Origin: Emcibacteraceae bacterium | GTDB taxonomy: Bacteria; Pseudomonadota; Alphaproteobacteria; Sphingomonadales; Emcibacteraceae | Assembly: GCA_016763335.1 (NCBI GenBank) | Contig: JAESUD010000331.1 | Location: 1 to 5,620 of the forward strand | Direction: 5' to 3' | Length of the DNA: 5,620 nt | In this document: in pieces, positions 1 to 5,620 of the stretch | Layout: each line of letters opens with the position of its first letter | How positions within the stretch are numbered: position 1 is the stretch's first letter | Notes under the pieces: model-generated | Databases searched by the model: none | Told to the model about the DNA's origin: nothing | The model's input: only the letters and a program-made list of their open reading frames with translations | Program-made: the position numbers and the translations under genes

Positions 1-821
1 AAAAGACCGTTTTGCCACATGCTTCACAAACCGTTGATACACATATGCTTGCCTTTAGATATCGTCCTTCAGATGATATGTCCGTATATGTCAAAGCCGC
101 CAGTGGATTTCGCCCGAGTTCCGGAAACTTCCCTCTTGCGGATATCCTTACTGGCGATCCTATAGCTCCGGTGGTGCTTGCTGCGGATACGCTTTGGAGC
201 TATGACCTCGGTGTAAAAGGTAATTTGGCCGATGGTATGTTTACGTATGATATTGCGGTGTGGCAGTCAGACTGGAAAAATTTTCAAAGTTCTATATTTA
301 ATGGCGTCGCGACGTCTTCAAGAAATTATGCTGGTTCCCTAAAATCCAGAGGTATTGATGGTGCTATTGGATTTAATCTGATGGATGGGTTGAATGTTAA
401 TTTGAACGCTACCTATACAGATAGCGAACTTAGTCATGATGATGGTCTTTTAGGTGCCGTTAAAGGGGAGCGCTATCCGAATGTTCCAAAATGGACCGCT
501 GCGGGTCGAGCATCATATACATTCAGTGCAACTGATACGGTTGATATAACTTTAAATGGTGGTTTCCGTTATATCGGGGAATCAATGTCCACGTTCTCGA
601 AGTCTACGCAATCAACGCCTGTGTTGATAAAGGGATACACGGTGGCCGATGTCAGTGTAAACTTTACATATAATGACCAAATTACAAGTACATTTTATGT
701 AGCAAATATTACCAATTCGGATGCGGTACAGAGCAGAAATGATGCTATTGCTTCAATGGTTACAACAGCGATACGCACCAAGCCAAGAACGATCGGTTTC
801 AATCTTGGATATGAATTTTAA
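1..821 (+). CDS. TonB-dependent outer-membrane receptor, C-terminal part (partial at 5' end)
   Basis: This is the C-terminal part of an outer-membrane beta-barrel that imports a scarce substrate (siderophore, cofactor, peptide or sugar) using TonB energy. The frame is open to the left edge (codons for K-T-V-L precede the first listed residues), so the start, the TonB box and the plug domain lie outside. About 272 residues are visible, perhaps a third of a usual receptor of 700-900. Family signs are the S-G-F-R-P-S-S-G segment (nt 102-125), the L-W-S-Y-D-L-G-V-K-G strand (nt 192-221), alternating aromatic/hydrophobic strands with N/D/G-rich turns, the R-Y-P-N-V-P-K-W segment (nt 465-488), and a final strand I-G-F-N-L-G-Y-E-F ending in Phe, as expected for BAM-dependent insertion. 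It resembles the iron-complex/siderophore-type receptors of alpha- and gammaproteobacteria, but the substrate cannot be read from this part. An intrinsic terminator follows the stop codon. The family call is firm; the substrate is unknown. Confidence 0.93.
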   Translation, partial: KTVLPHASQTVDTHMLAFRYRPSDDMSVYVKAASGFRPSSGNFPLADILTGDPIAPVVLAADTLWSYDLGVKGNLADGMFTYDIAVWQSDWKNFQSSIFNGVATSSRNYAGSLKSRGIDGAIGFNLMDGLNVNLNATYTDSELSHDDGLLGAVKGERYPNVPKWTAAGRASYTFSATDTVDITLNGGFRYIGESMSTFSKSTQSTPVLIKGYTVADVSVNFTYNDQITSTFYVANITNSDAVQSRNDAIASMVTTAIRTKPRTIGFNLGYEF

Positions 822-840
822 TCATCGTTAATTAATTTGA

Positions 841-874
841 AAAAGGAGTTCACAATTTAATGAACTCCTTTTTT
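841..874 (+). terminator. Intrinsic terminator after the TonB receptor gene
   Basis: A perfect 12-bp stem is formed by AAAAGGAGTTCA (841-852) and TGAACTCCTTTT (861-872) around an 8-base loop. The descending arm merges into a six-T run (869-874). It starts 19 bases after the receptor stop codon. A-rich sequence on the left side could let it work weakly in the other direction too. It should separate receptor transcription from the downstream hydrolase gene. Confidence 0.9.
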
Positions 875-891
875 ATTAGAATAAAATCTAT

Positions 892-897
892 TATAAT
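892..897 (+). promoter_or_regulatory. Candidate -10 element for the serine hydrolase gene
   Basis: TATAAT lies 50 bases before the ATG at 948, just after the receptor terminator, where a new promoter would be expected. At 16-18-base spacing the -35 position falls in the T-run of the terminator and does not resemble TTGACA, so this is a half-match in AT-rich DNA. The predicted leader of about 45 bases contains CGCGCA twice (916-921 and 925-930) just before the ribosome binding site. Confidence 0.35.
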
Positions 898-947
898 CAA
901 TTTATGAGAGACTAACGCGCAAATCGCGCATTCAGGAAGGAATTAAG

Positions 948-2855
948 ATGAAAATTATCAATGCAATTAAACTCGGTTTTATGTTTATGTGCCTGGCACT
1001 ATTCACCACGACATCAGTAAATGCGCTGGATATTTCGGACTTAGATGACCCCAAGGTTGCAGAGGCATTTATAGATGGCCTTGTCCTTCCAATGATGAAA
1101 ACAGAACATAGTGCCGCCGGAACCGTTGGAATAGTTAAAGACGGCAAGGTGATATTGAATAAAGGGTACGGTTATCAGAATATAAAAGATCATATTCTGA
1201 TCAATGCTGAAACAACATTAATGCGGCCAGGTTCAGTGTCAAAACTGTTTACCTGGGTTGCGGTTATGCAAATGGTGGAACAGGGTAAACTGGATCTGGA
1301 TGTTGATGTAAATAACTATCTGGATAACTTTAAAATTAAAGATACATACCCTGGAAAACCAGTGACAATGCGTCATATTATGACCCATTCAGCCGGATTT
1401 GAAGATGGGGCAATGGGATATCTAATAAAGACAGATCCAGCTAGCATTATTCCCCTCGCTGACTCCATGAAAAAGTATCAACCAGCGCGGGTAAATCCAC
1501 CTGGTGCTCAGACGGCTTATTCAAATTATGCAACCGGTGTTGCTGGATTGATTGTTGCAAATCTGTCAGGACTTGATTTTAATTCATATATTAAGCAAAA
1601 TATTTTTGATGTTATCGGCATGAATAACAGCTCTTTTGCGGAGCCTCTACCTGCTGATTTGAATGAAAATATGGCGATGTCTTATACATTTTCAGCAGAA
1701 CAATATGCAGAGAAAGCTTTTGAAATTATCGCTAATTTTGGTCCTGCAGGGTCTCTTTCATCAACCTCATCCGATATGCTCAAATTTGGTCTAGCCATTT
1801 TAAATGGTGGTGAATATGAGGGTGGTCGCATCTTAAAACAGGAAACCGTTGAACAGATGTTGACTAGGAATTTTTCACATGACGATAGATTAATGGGTAT
1901 GGCCCTTGGTTTTTATGAAACTGATCTGGGTGGTACTAGATTGGTTGGTCATGGTGGTGATACAATGCATTTTCATTCAAATTTAGCCATCGATATTGAA
2001 AATAATATGGTCATATACACGTCTTTTGGCGGTGGTGGCGGCAGTAAAATTAGAACTGCCTTAACGCCAGCAATTTACGATGCGTTTTCGCCAAGGGCGA
2101 CTGAAGTGATTACACCACCAGCGGATTTTGCGGACCGTGCAGAAAAATATGCAGGCAATTATAGTTTCTGGCGCGGTAATTTTTCCAGTATTGAAAAAGC
2201 GATGGGCATGATGGGGGGTATTCCTGTTATAGCGACACCGGATAATACGCTTATCGTAATACTTGGGCCATATGGCGGTGAATATGTGGAAATTGAACAT
2301 AATCTTTTCCAGCGGGTGAACGGTTATAGCAAGCTTGCTTTTCAAGAAAATGATAATGGCGACATAACAGGTTTTGTCCTTGATGGAATGCCATTTATGT
2401 CAACATATAAAGCCGCTGCTTACTCAACGGCTAATTTTAACTTTTCCCTACTTGGTTTTTCACTGTTGATATTTGCAGGGGTGGTTTTACGCCGACTATA
2501 TCAATGGTCACGCTTTAAATCATTGCCTCGTGGCGAAAAGAAAGCGGCTAATGCCTCTATGATTGTCTCATCTGCAAACTTGCTGGTTTTTATTTTGGGA
2601 ACCATCATGATGATAATTGTTCAGGATCAGATTTTCACGCAAATACCATTTCTGTTAAAACTGTGGTTAATTTTACCGATCATAGCGACGGTAGCAGGAT
2701 TTTATCATGCATATAATGCTGTGCTGGTCTGGAAAGATGACATCGGTGGCAGCGTGTGGGCAAAGTTGCGCTATAGTGTGATTTCTATATGTGGATTGAT
2801 GCTCTGTTGGTTCTACTATTATCGGAATATTCTAGGGTTTCAATATTTTGGGTGA
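948..2855 (+). CDS. Exported serine hydrolase (class C beta-lactamase/DD-peptidase family) with C-terminal membrane domain
   Basis: This 635-residue protein has a complete penicillin-recognising serine hydrolase domain (beta-lactamase family, PF00144-like). Residues 1-26 look like a Sec signal peptide (K-rich start, hydrophobic core, V-N-A before the likely cut). The catalytic signatures are S96-V-S-K99 (nucleophile Ser and general-base Lys), Y191-S-N193, and H335-G-G in place of the K-T-G box, as in several esterases and DD-peptidases of the family. The hydrolase fold covers about 35-380, followed by a probable beta-rich linker (390-490) and four hydrophobic helices at about 497-515, 537-557, 568-589 and 605-628. 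The catalytic domain should therefore face the periplasm, tethered to the inner membrane. Usual family members are 350-450 residues, so the C-terminal part is an extension. The start is supported by AGGAAGG (934-940), seven bases before ATG. Substrate is not readable: D-amino-acid peptides, muropeptides, esters or amides are possible. A true beta-lactamase is less likely, given the membrane domain and H-G-G motif. Confidence 0.9.
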   Translation: MKIINAIKLGFMFMCLALFTTTSVNALDISDLDDPKVAEAFIDGLVLPMMKTEHSAAGTVGIVKDGKVILNKGYGYQNIKDHILINAETTLMRPGSVSKLFTWVAVMQMVEQGKLDLDVDVNNYLDNFKIKDTYPGKPVTMRHIMTHSAGFEDGAMGYLIKTDPASIIPLADSMKKYQPARVNPPGAQTAYSNYATGVAGLIVANLSGLDFNSYIKQNIFDVIGMNNSSFAEPLPADLNENMAMSYTFSAEQYAEKAFEIIANFGPAGSLSSTSSDMLKFGLAILNGGEYEGGRILKQETVEQMLTRNFSHDDRLMGMALGFYETDLGGTRLVGHGGDTMHFHSNLAIDIENNMVIYTSFGGGGGSKIRTALTPAIYDAFSPRATEVITPPADFADRAEKYAGNYSFWRGNFSSIEKAMGMMGGIPVIATPDNTLIVILGPYGGEYVEIEHNLFQRVNGYSKLAFQENDNGDITGFVLDGMPFMSTYKAAAYSTANFNFSLLGFSLLIFAGVVLRRLYQWSRFKSLPRGEKKAANASMIVSSANLLVFILGTIMMIIVQDQIFTQIPFLLKLWLILPIIATVAGFYHAYNAVLVWKDDIGGSVWAKLRYSVISICGLMLCWFYYYRNILGFQYFG

Positions 2856-2880
2856 ATTACCTTTTTATAACGATTAATAT

Positions 2881-2912
2881 TTGTAGCGGGTTATTTTACC
2901 CGCTACAATTTT
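2881..2912 (+). terminator. Intrinsic terminator between the hydrolase and DUF819 genes
   Basis: TTGTAGCGGGT (2881-2891) and ACCCGCTACAA (2898-2908) form a perfect 11-bp GC-cored stem with a six-base loop, followed by TTTT (2909-2912). It begins 26 bases after the hydrolase stop codon. The T-run is short, so termination may be partial. Because it ends only 32 bases before the next start codon, it also sits in the leader region of the downstream gene. Confidence 0.8.
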
Positions 2913-2930
2913 ATGATGGGTATTGTTATC

Positions 2931-2936
2931 AGGAGG
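2931..2936 (+). promoter_or_regulatory. Strong Shine-Dalgarno that decides the DUF819 gene start
   Basis: AGGAGG lies eight bases before GTG (2945) and five before the adjacent in-frame TTG (2942). The eight-base spacing and the more common start codon favour GTG. Neither of the ATG triplets upstream (2913, 2916) is in frame. Confidence 0.75.
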
Positions 2937-2944
2937 ACTAATTG

Positions 2945-4081
2945 GTGCAATTATTACTAATCCAACCGGAATGGCATGTTGTTCTTTTGTCGGTTCTCGC
3001 ATTGTTAGCGGCTTTCGGCATTTGGATTGATACGACGAAATTAGGCAAAAGTGTATCCGGCATTGCGGCTGTACTGATCGTTTCGATGCTGCTTTCAAAT
3101 ATTGGCGTAATACCCCGGTCAGCCGCAGTCTATGATATTGTGTGGACATATCTTGTGCCGGCCGCCATCCCTTTGCTTTTGCTTAAGGCGGATTTAAGAA
3201 AAATTATTGTAGAAACAAAAGGAATGTTGGGCGCCTTTTTTTTAGGGGCAATCGGCACCTTGATTGGCGCCGTTTTGGGTTTTTATTTACTGCCGCTCGG
3301 GGAAAGTGCGCATAAACTGGCAGGTGTCTTTAGCGCAACATATATCGGTGGTTCCATGAATATGGTCGCGGTCTCGCAAGCCGTGGGACTTGAACCATCA
3401 TTAACATCTGTGAGTTTGGCCGCGGATAACGTGGTTGGTGTAATATTTTTGATTTTTTTGTCGGTGGTGCCTTCGATCGCAATATTCCGTAGGTGGTTCA
3501 ATTCTTCGGCTGAAAACGCCAATGAAGCCCCTAGTGAGAATATACCAAGAGAAGAGAAAACCATATTTAGCTTGCTCAGTGTGTCTTTTGCTCTGGGACT
3601 TACGTTTGCTATTTGCGCACTTGGCAATGCTATTGCGGCTTATTTTGACTTGAGTGGTTTTTCGATCATGTTCATAACGGCCATAACGATTATTATTGCA
3701 AATATATTTCCCAAACAGTTGCGGTTATTACAGGGTGACTATGAATTGGGGCTTCTTTTTATGTATTTATTTTTTATCGTCATCGGGGTTAGTGCCAATG
3801 TAGCAGAAATGCTCGAAAATGCATTATTGATCGCCGTCTATGCCACGCTGATAATTGTATGTCACACTGTGGTAATCTTTGGCGGTAGTCGCTTTTTAAA
3901 ACTGGACCTGATCGAAGTAATCGTGGTCTCTAATGCATGCGTTGCGGGCCCCCCAAGCGCGGCTGCACTGGCTGCGGCCAAAGGAAGGCGTGACCTAGTA
4001 GTCCCCGCCGTCCTATTGGGCGTATTTGGCTATGTTGTCGCCAATTTTATCGGGGTGATGCTGTTTGTATATCTCAGTTAA
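2945..4081 (+). CDS. DUF819 (YjcL-like) family integral membrane protein, probable transporter
   Basis: This protein of 378 residues (379 if TTG at 2942 is used) matches the DUF819/YjcL family in length and signature segments. Numbering from the GTG, these are N-I-G-V-I-P near 52-57, the V-Y-D-I-V-W-T-Y-L-V-P stretch near 62-72 followed by P-L-L-L-L-K-A-D-L-R (76-85), Y-I-G-G-S-M-N at 133-139, and N-A-C-V-A-G-P-P-S near 330-338. It is nearly all hydrophobic, with about ten to twelve membrane segments. One hydrophilic, acid-rich loop at about 183-206 splits it into two halves. Each half carries a Gly/Ser/Pro-rich segment, as expected for the two-fold pseudo-symmetric cation/proton antiporter-anion transporter folds with which, to my recollection, DUF819 is grouped. 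It should sit in the inner membrane. The substrate is not established for the family. It lies just downstream of the serine hydrolase gene on the same strand, so import of a hydrolysis product or export of an amphipathic compound is possible. No clear terminator follows. Confidence 0.88.
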   Translation: MQLLLIQPEWHVVLLSVLALLAAFGIWIDTTKLGKSVSGIAAVLIVSMLLSNIGVIPRSAAVYDIVWTYLVPAAIPLLLLKADLRKIIVETKGMLGAFFLGAIGTLIGAVLGFYLLPLGESAHKLAGVFSATYIGGSMNMVAVSQAVGLEPSLTSVSLAADNVVGVIFLIFLSVVPSIAIFRRWFNSSAENANEAPSENIPREEKTIFSLLSVSFALGLTFAICALGNAIAAYFDLSGFSIMFITAITIIIANIFPKQLRLLQGDYELGLLFMYLFFIVIGVSANVAEMLENALLIAVYATLIIVCHTVVIFGGSRFLKLDLIEVIVVSNACVAGPPSAAALAAAKGRRDLVVPAVLLGVFGYVVANFIGVMLFVYLS

Positions 4082-4127
4082 TTATATTTCGGTAATTTGA
4101 GCTGATTTTCTCAGTGGCGGATCAGAT

Positions 4128-4181
4128 AAAAAAATGGAATGAATCAGCTTTCGATAAGTGATAGTTATCGAAAGTGCTTCC
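4128..4181 (-). terminator. Inverted repeat with distal T-run, possible rtcR terminator
   Basis: CTTTCGATAA (4148-4157) and TTATCGAAAG (4165-4174) form a perfect 10-bp inverted repeat with a seven-base spacer. Read on the - strand, downstream of rtcR, an outer GGAA/TTCC pairing (4178-4181 with 4136-4139) can extend it across an internal loop, followed by A and then seven Ts (the A-run 4128-4134). That could end rtcR transcription. On the + strand there is no T-run after the stem, so it is not a normal terminator for the DUF819 gene. It lies over 230 bases past the rtcR stop, and a protein-binding operator is an alternative. Confidence 0.4.
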
Positions 4182-4280
4182 ATTAATAATAGAAAGACTT
4201 TTGTTAGTCTGACAGTATCCTTGGGTATATTTTTGGTTAAATTTTATCAAAGTTGTCATCTCTCAGAAGTTATTACATTA

Positions 4281-4322
4281 TTATATATAATTTATCTTTA
4301 TATAACAATGTGTTATAACAAT
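4281..4322. repeat. Cluster of AT-rich palindromes and a 9-bp direct repeat
   Basis: TTATATATAA (4281-4290) and TGTTATAACA (4311-4320) are perfect 10-bp palindromes. TATAACA-ATG-TGTTATA (4301-4317) is a 7-bp inverted repeat with a three-base spacer. TATAACAAT occurs twice (4301-4309 and 4314-4322), four bases apart. The arrangement could be a regulator site, but sequence this AT-rich makes such matches easier by chance. Confidence 0.4.
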
Positions 4323-4415
4323 ATTAAGAAGATATTCGCTTTTCTGAGGCTGAGTTCGATGATTTAAACGTTTGTTTTTGAATGACCACTCATAGCGGAT
4401 CTTAGATGATATAAA

Positions 4416-5620
4416 TTACTGGTTAATGGTCACCCAGCTCAGCCCATATTTTTGAAGATATTTTCTTAACCTATCTGCGTCGTTAGCTACTTTCTTCTTG
4501 GACCGTGTCGCCGAATAAAGTTTTCGTCCTGCAGCGCTTAATGAGTTTTCGTCGCGGCAAACGTTAATGACTTGTGCTAACTGCAGCCTATCGAATAAAT
4601 CTAATTCATGAAGAGTTTCTTCGCTGAGAATGGTTTTCAATATGTCACCCTTACTATCAGAGCTCCTGTTCCATGTTTGATTGAGACGTTCAATCTCATC
4701 ATCCACTTCATTAGTAGAAATACGACCTGCGTTGGCAAACGTTGCCATTCGAGTTATGGACGCTGATAGGTCGCGGAAATTGCCGGACCATGACGCTTTA
4801 TTGGAGAGTGAGAATTTTAGGTATTTGTCTCTGGCCTCCTTATTGAATGTGATTTTTTGACCATTAACACGGGCATATTTGTTGAGCTCATAGTCAATGT
4901 TTGGTTCGATGTCTTCTCGTCTATCTGCAAGACCCGGCAAATGAAATGTCCAAAGGTTTAAGCGTGCGAGCAAATCATCCCTAAACCGTCCGGCCGCAAC
5001 TTCAATAATCAAGTCCTTGTTGGTTCCTGCAATAAGTTGAAAGTCACTGCTTGTTTCCTTATCTGAACCGACAGGAAAAAATCGCTTCTCCTCGATAGCT
5101 CTTAATATCATCGCCTGTTCATCAAGTCCTAACTCGCCGATCTCGTCCAAGAACAAGACGCCTTTATCAGCTGATTTGATGAGACCCGCTCGATCATTGA
5201 CAGCTCCCGTGAAGGAACCTTTCATATGGCCAAATAATGTAGACATAGCACTGTCGCCTTTTAAAGTGGCGCAGTTCACCTCAACCAGTACTCCGTCCAC
5301 TTGATGGCGTAGTTTCTTTAAATCATATATCCTTCGGGCGAGGAGTGATTTCCCTGCGCCTGTCGGCCCCATCAAAAGCACAGGCAGTTTTGTTCTAATA
5401 GTGACCTGCTCGATTTGATCAATCAATTTGTTGAAGGTTTTGTTCTTAGTGGAAATGCCGGATTTCAGAAAAGAAGTGTCTTCTTTGTGCTCTATCTGGA
5501 ACCGCGTGGCTATTCGGTCATACTTTGATAAATCCAGATCGATGATCACGTAGCTTCCTATTCCTTTTTCCCCTCGTGGTGTGGGAGAGGATTGAATAAG
5601 GCGACCAGGAAAATAATGCG
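4416..5620 (-). CDS. rtcR: RtcR, sigma-54-dependent activator of the RNA-repair (rtcBA) genes, partial at 5' end
   Basis: RtcR senses an RNA-end ligand with an N-terminal CARF domain and, as an AAA+ ATPase, opens sigma-54 promoters of rtcBA (RNA ligase RtcB and RNA 3'-phosphate cyclase RtcA). The frame is open to the right edge: 23 full codons before the GTG at 5549 read Y-F-P-G-R-L-I-Q-S-S-P and a short linker, matching the end of the RtcR CARF domain as I recall it from E. coli. That GTG is therefore probably internal. Some 400 residues of about 530 are visible. Numbering from that GTG: Walker A G-P-T-G-A-G-K-S 61-68, sigma-54-contact loop G-S-F-T-G-A 111-116 (GAFTGA with A to S), Walker B L-F-L-D-E 132-136, arginine-finger region F-R-D-D-L-L-A-R 189-196, sensor II G-N-F-R-D-L 256-261, and the C-terminal helix-turn-helix region at about 320-372 with N-D-A-D-R-L-R-K-Y-L. 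All ATPase motifs are intact. It converges on the DUF819 gene; rtcBA would be expected divergently, off the right edge. Confidence 0.95.
   Translation of the reverse strand, partial: HYFPGRLIQSSPTPRGEKGIGSYVIIDLDLSKYDRIATRFQIEHKEDTSFLKSGISTKNKTFNKLIDQIEQVTIRTKLPVLLMGPTGAGKSLLARRIYDLKKLRHQVDGVLVEVNCATLKGDSAMSTLFGHMKGSFTGAVNDRAGLIKSADKGVLFLDEIGELGLDEQAMILRAIEEKRFFPVGSDKETSSDFQLIAGTNKDLIIEVAAGRFRDDLLARLNLWTFHLPGLADRREDIEPNIDYELNKYARVNGQKITFNKEARDKYLKFSLSNKASWSGNFRDLSASITRMATFANAGRISTNEVDDEIERLNQTWNRSSDSKGDILKTILSEETLHELDLFDRLQLAQVINVCRDENSLSAAGRKLYSATRSKKKVANDADRLRKYLQKYGLSWVTINQ

Larger units (their letters stand above)
4082..4415. other. AT-rich intergenic region between convergent genes
   Basis: This stretch separates the ends of the DUF819 gene (+) and rtcR (-). 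I find no convincing gene. It contains the inverted repeat at 4148-4174, a smaller hairpin AGACT-TTTGTT-AGTCT (4195-4210), and a very AT-rich core with palindromes at 4281-4323. A perfect TATAAT at 4286-4291 has no -35 partner. TTGTCA (4253-4258) with a 17-base spacer to CATTAT (4276-4281) is a mediocre promoter match. A + strand transcript from here would run head-on into rtcR, so a small antisense RNA is conceivable but unsupported. Confidence 0.6.

Noticed and set aside
914..930. Hairpin or operator from the CGCGCA repeats in the hydrolase leader
   Set aside because: The possible stem is only four base pairs; it is noted in the promoter entry but is too weak to list as a site.
932..1147. 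A - strand open frame over the start of the serine hydrolase gene
   Set aside because: It lies opposite a well-supported coding gene with signal peptide and catalytic motifs, and it has no family resemblance.
2061..2345. A - strand open frame inside the serine hydrolase gene
   Set aside because: It is a shadow of the hydrolase reading frame, with unusual His/Cys/Arg-rich composition and no motifs.
948..2855. Naming the serine hydrolase as an AmpC-type antibiotic-resistance beta-lactamase
   Set aside because: The K-T-G box is H-G-G, the protein is far longer than AmpC and has a membrane domain; sequence alone supports only the broader serine hydrolase family.
2874..3149. A - strand open frame over the DUF819 gene start
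   Set aside because: It overlaps the terminator and the clearly coding DUF819 frame, and its composition is not protein-like.
3283..3627. A - strand open frame inside the DUF819 gene
   Set aside because: It is antisense to conserved DUF819 segments and resembles no known protein.
4158..4367. A 69-codon + strand open frame beginning with GTG in the intergenic region
   Set aside because: It starts inside the inverted repeat, has no ribosome binding site, lies in very AT-rich DNA and reads as low-complexity Ile/Leu/Tyr sequence with no recognisable family.
4416..5620. Link to a CRISPR-Cas system because RtcR carries a CARF domain
   Set aside because: RtcR uses its CARF domain for RNA-repair control. 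There are no repeat-spacer units or cas genes in the window.

Overview
The window holds four protein-coding genes of a proteobacterium. The evidence for that is a TonB-dependent outer-membrane receptor, an RtcR-type sigma-54 activator (a mainly proteobacterial family) and a secreted serine hydrolase with a Gram-negative-style signal peptide. The DNA is moderately AT-rich, intergenic stretches especially so. A marine alpha- or gammaproteobacterium is a reasonable guess, but the sequence does not fix the genus.

Layout from left to right: (1) the 3' part of a TonB-dependent receptor gene on the + strand, cut by the left edge, ending at 821 and followed by a strong intrinsic terminator (841-874). 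(2) A complete + strand gene (948-2855) for an exported class C beta-lactamase/DD-peptidase-like serine hydrolase with four predicted membrane helices at its C-terminus. (3) A second intrinsic terminator (2881-2912), then a complete + strand gene (2945-4081) for a DUF819/YjcL-family polytopic membrane protein, probably a transporter. (4) A 334-base AT-rich intergenic region with several inverted repeats. (5) On the - strand, convergent with the rest, rtcR (4416 to beyond 5620), the sigma-54-dependent activator of the RNA-repair genes rtcBA. Its reading frame stays open to the right edge, so the gene is partial: the AAA+ and DNA-binding parts lie in the window and nearly all of the RNA-ligand-sensing CARF domain lies outside.

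The three + strand genes could form a scavenging route: outer-membrane uptake by the receptor, hydrolysis of a peptide, muropeptide or ester at the periplasmic face by the membrane-anchored hydrolase, and inner-membrane transport by the DUF819 protein. This is inference from order and orientation; the two terminators argue against one uniform operon. The rtcR gene belongs to a separate functional unit whose targets (normally divergent rtcB/rtcA) would lie beyond the right edge. I see no RNA genes, insertion sequences, CRISPR repeats or phage genes. Nothing in the window proves a wholly new system; the best leads are the receptor-hydrolase-DUF819 neighbourhood and the possible internal start in rtcR.
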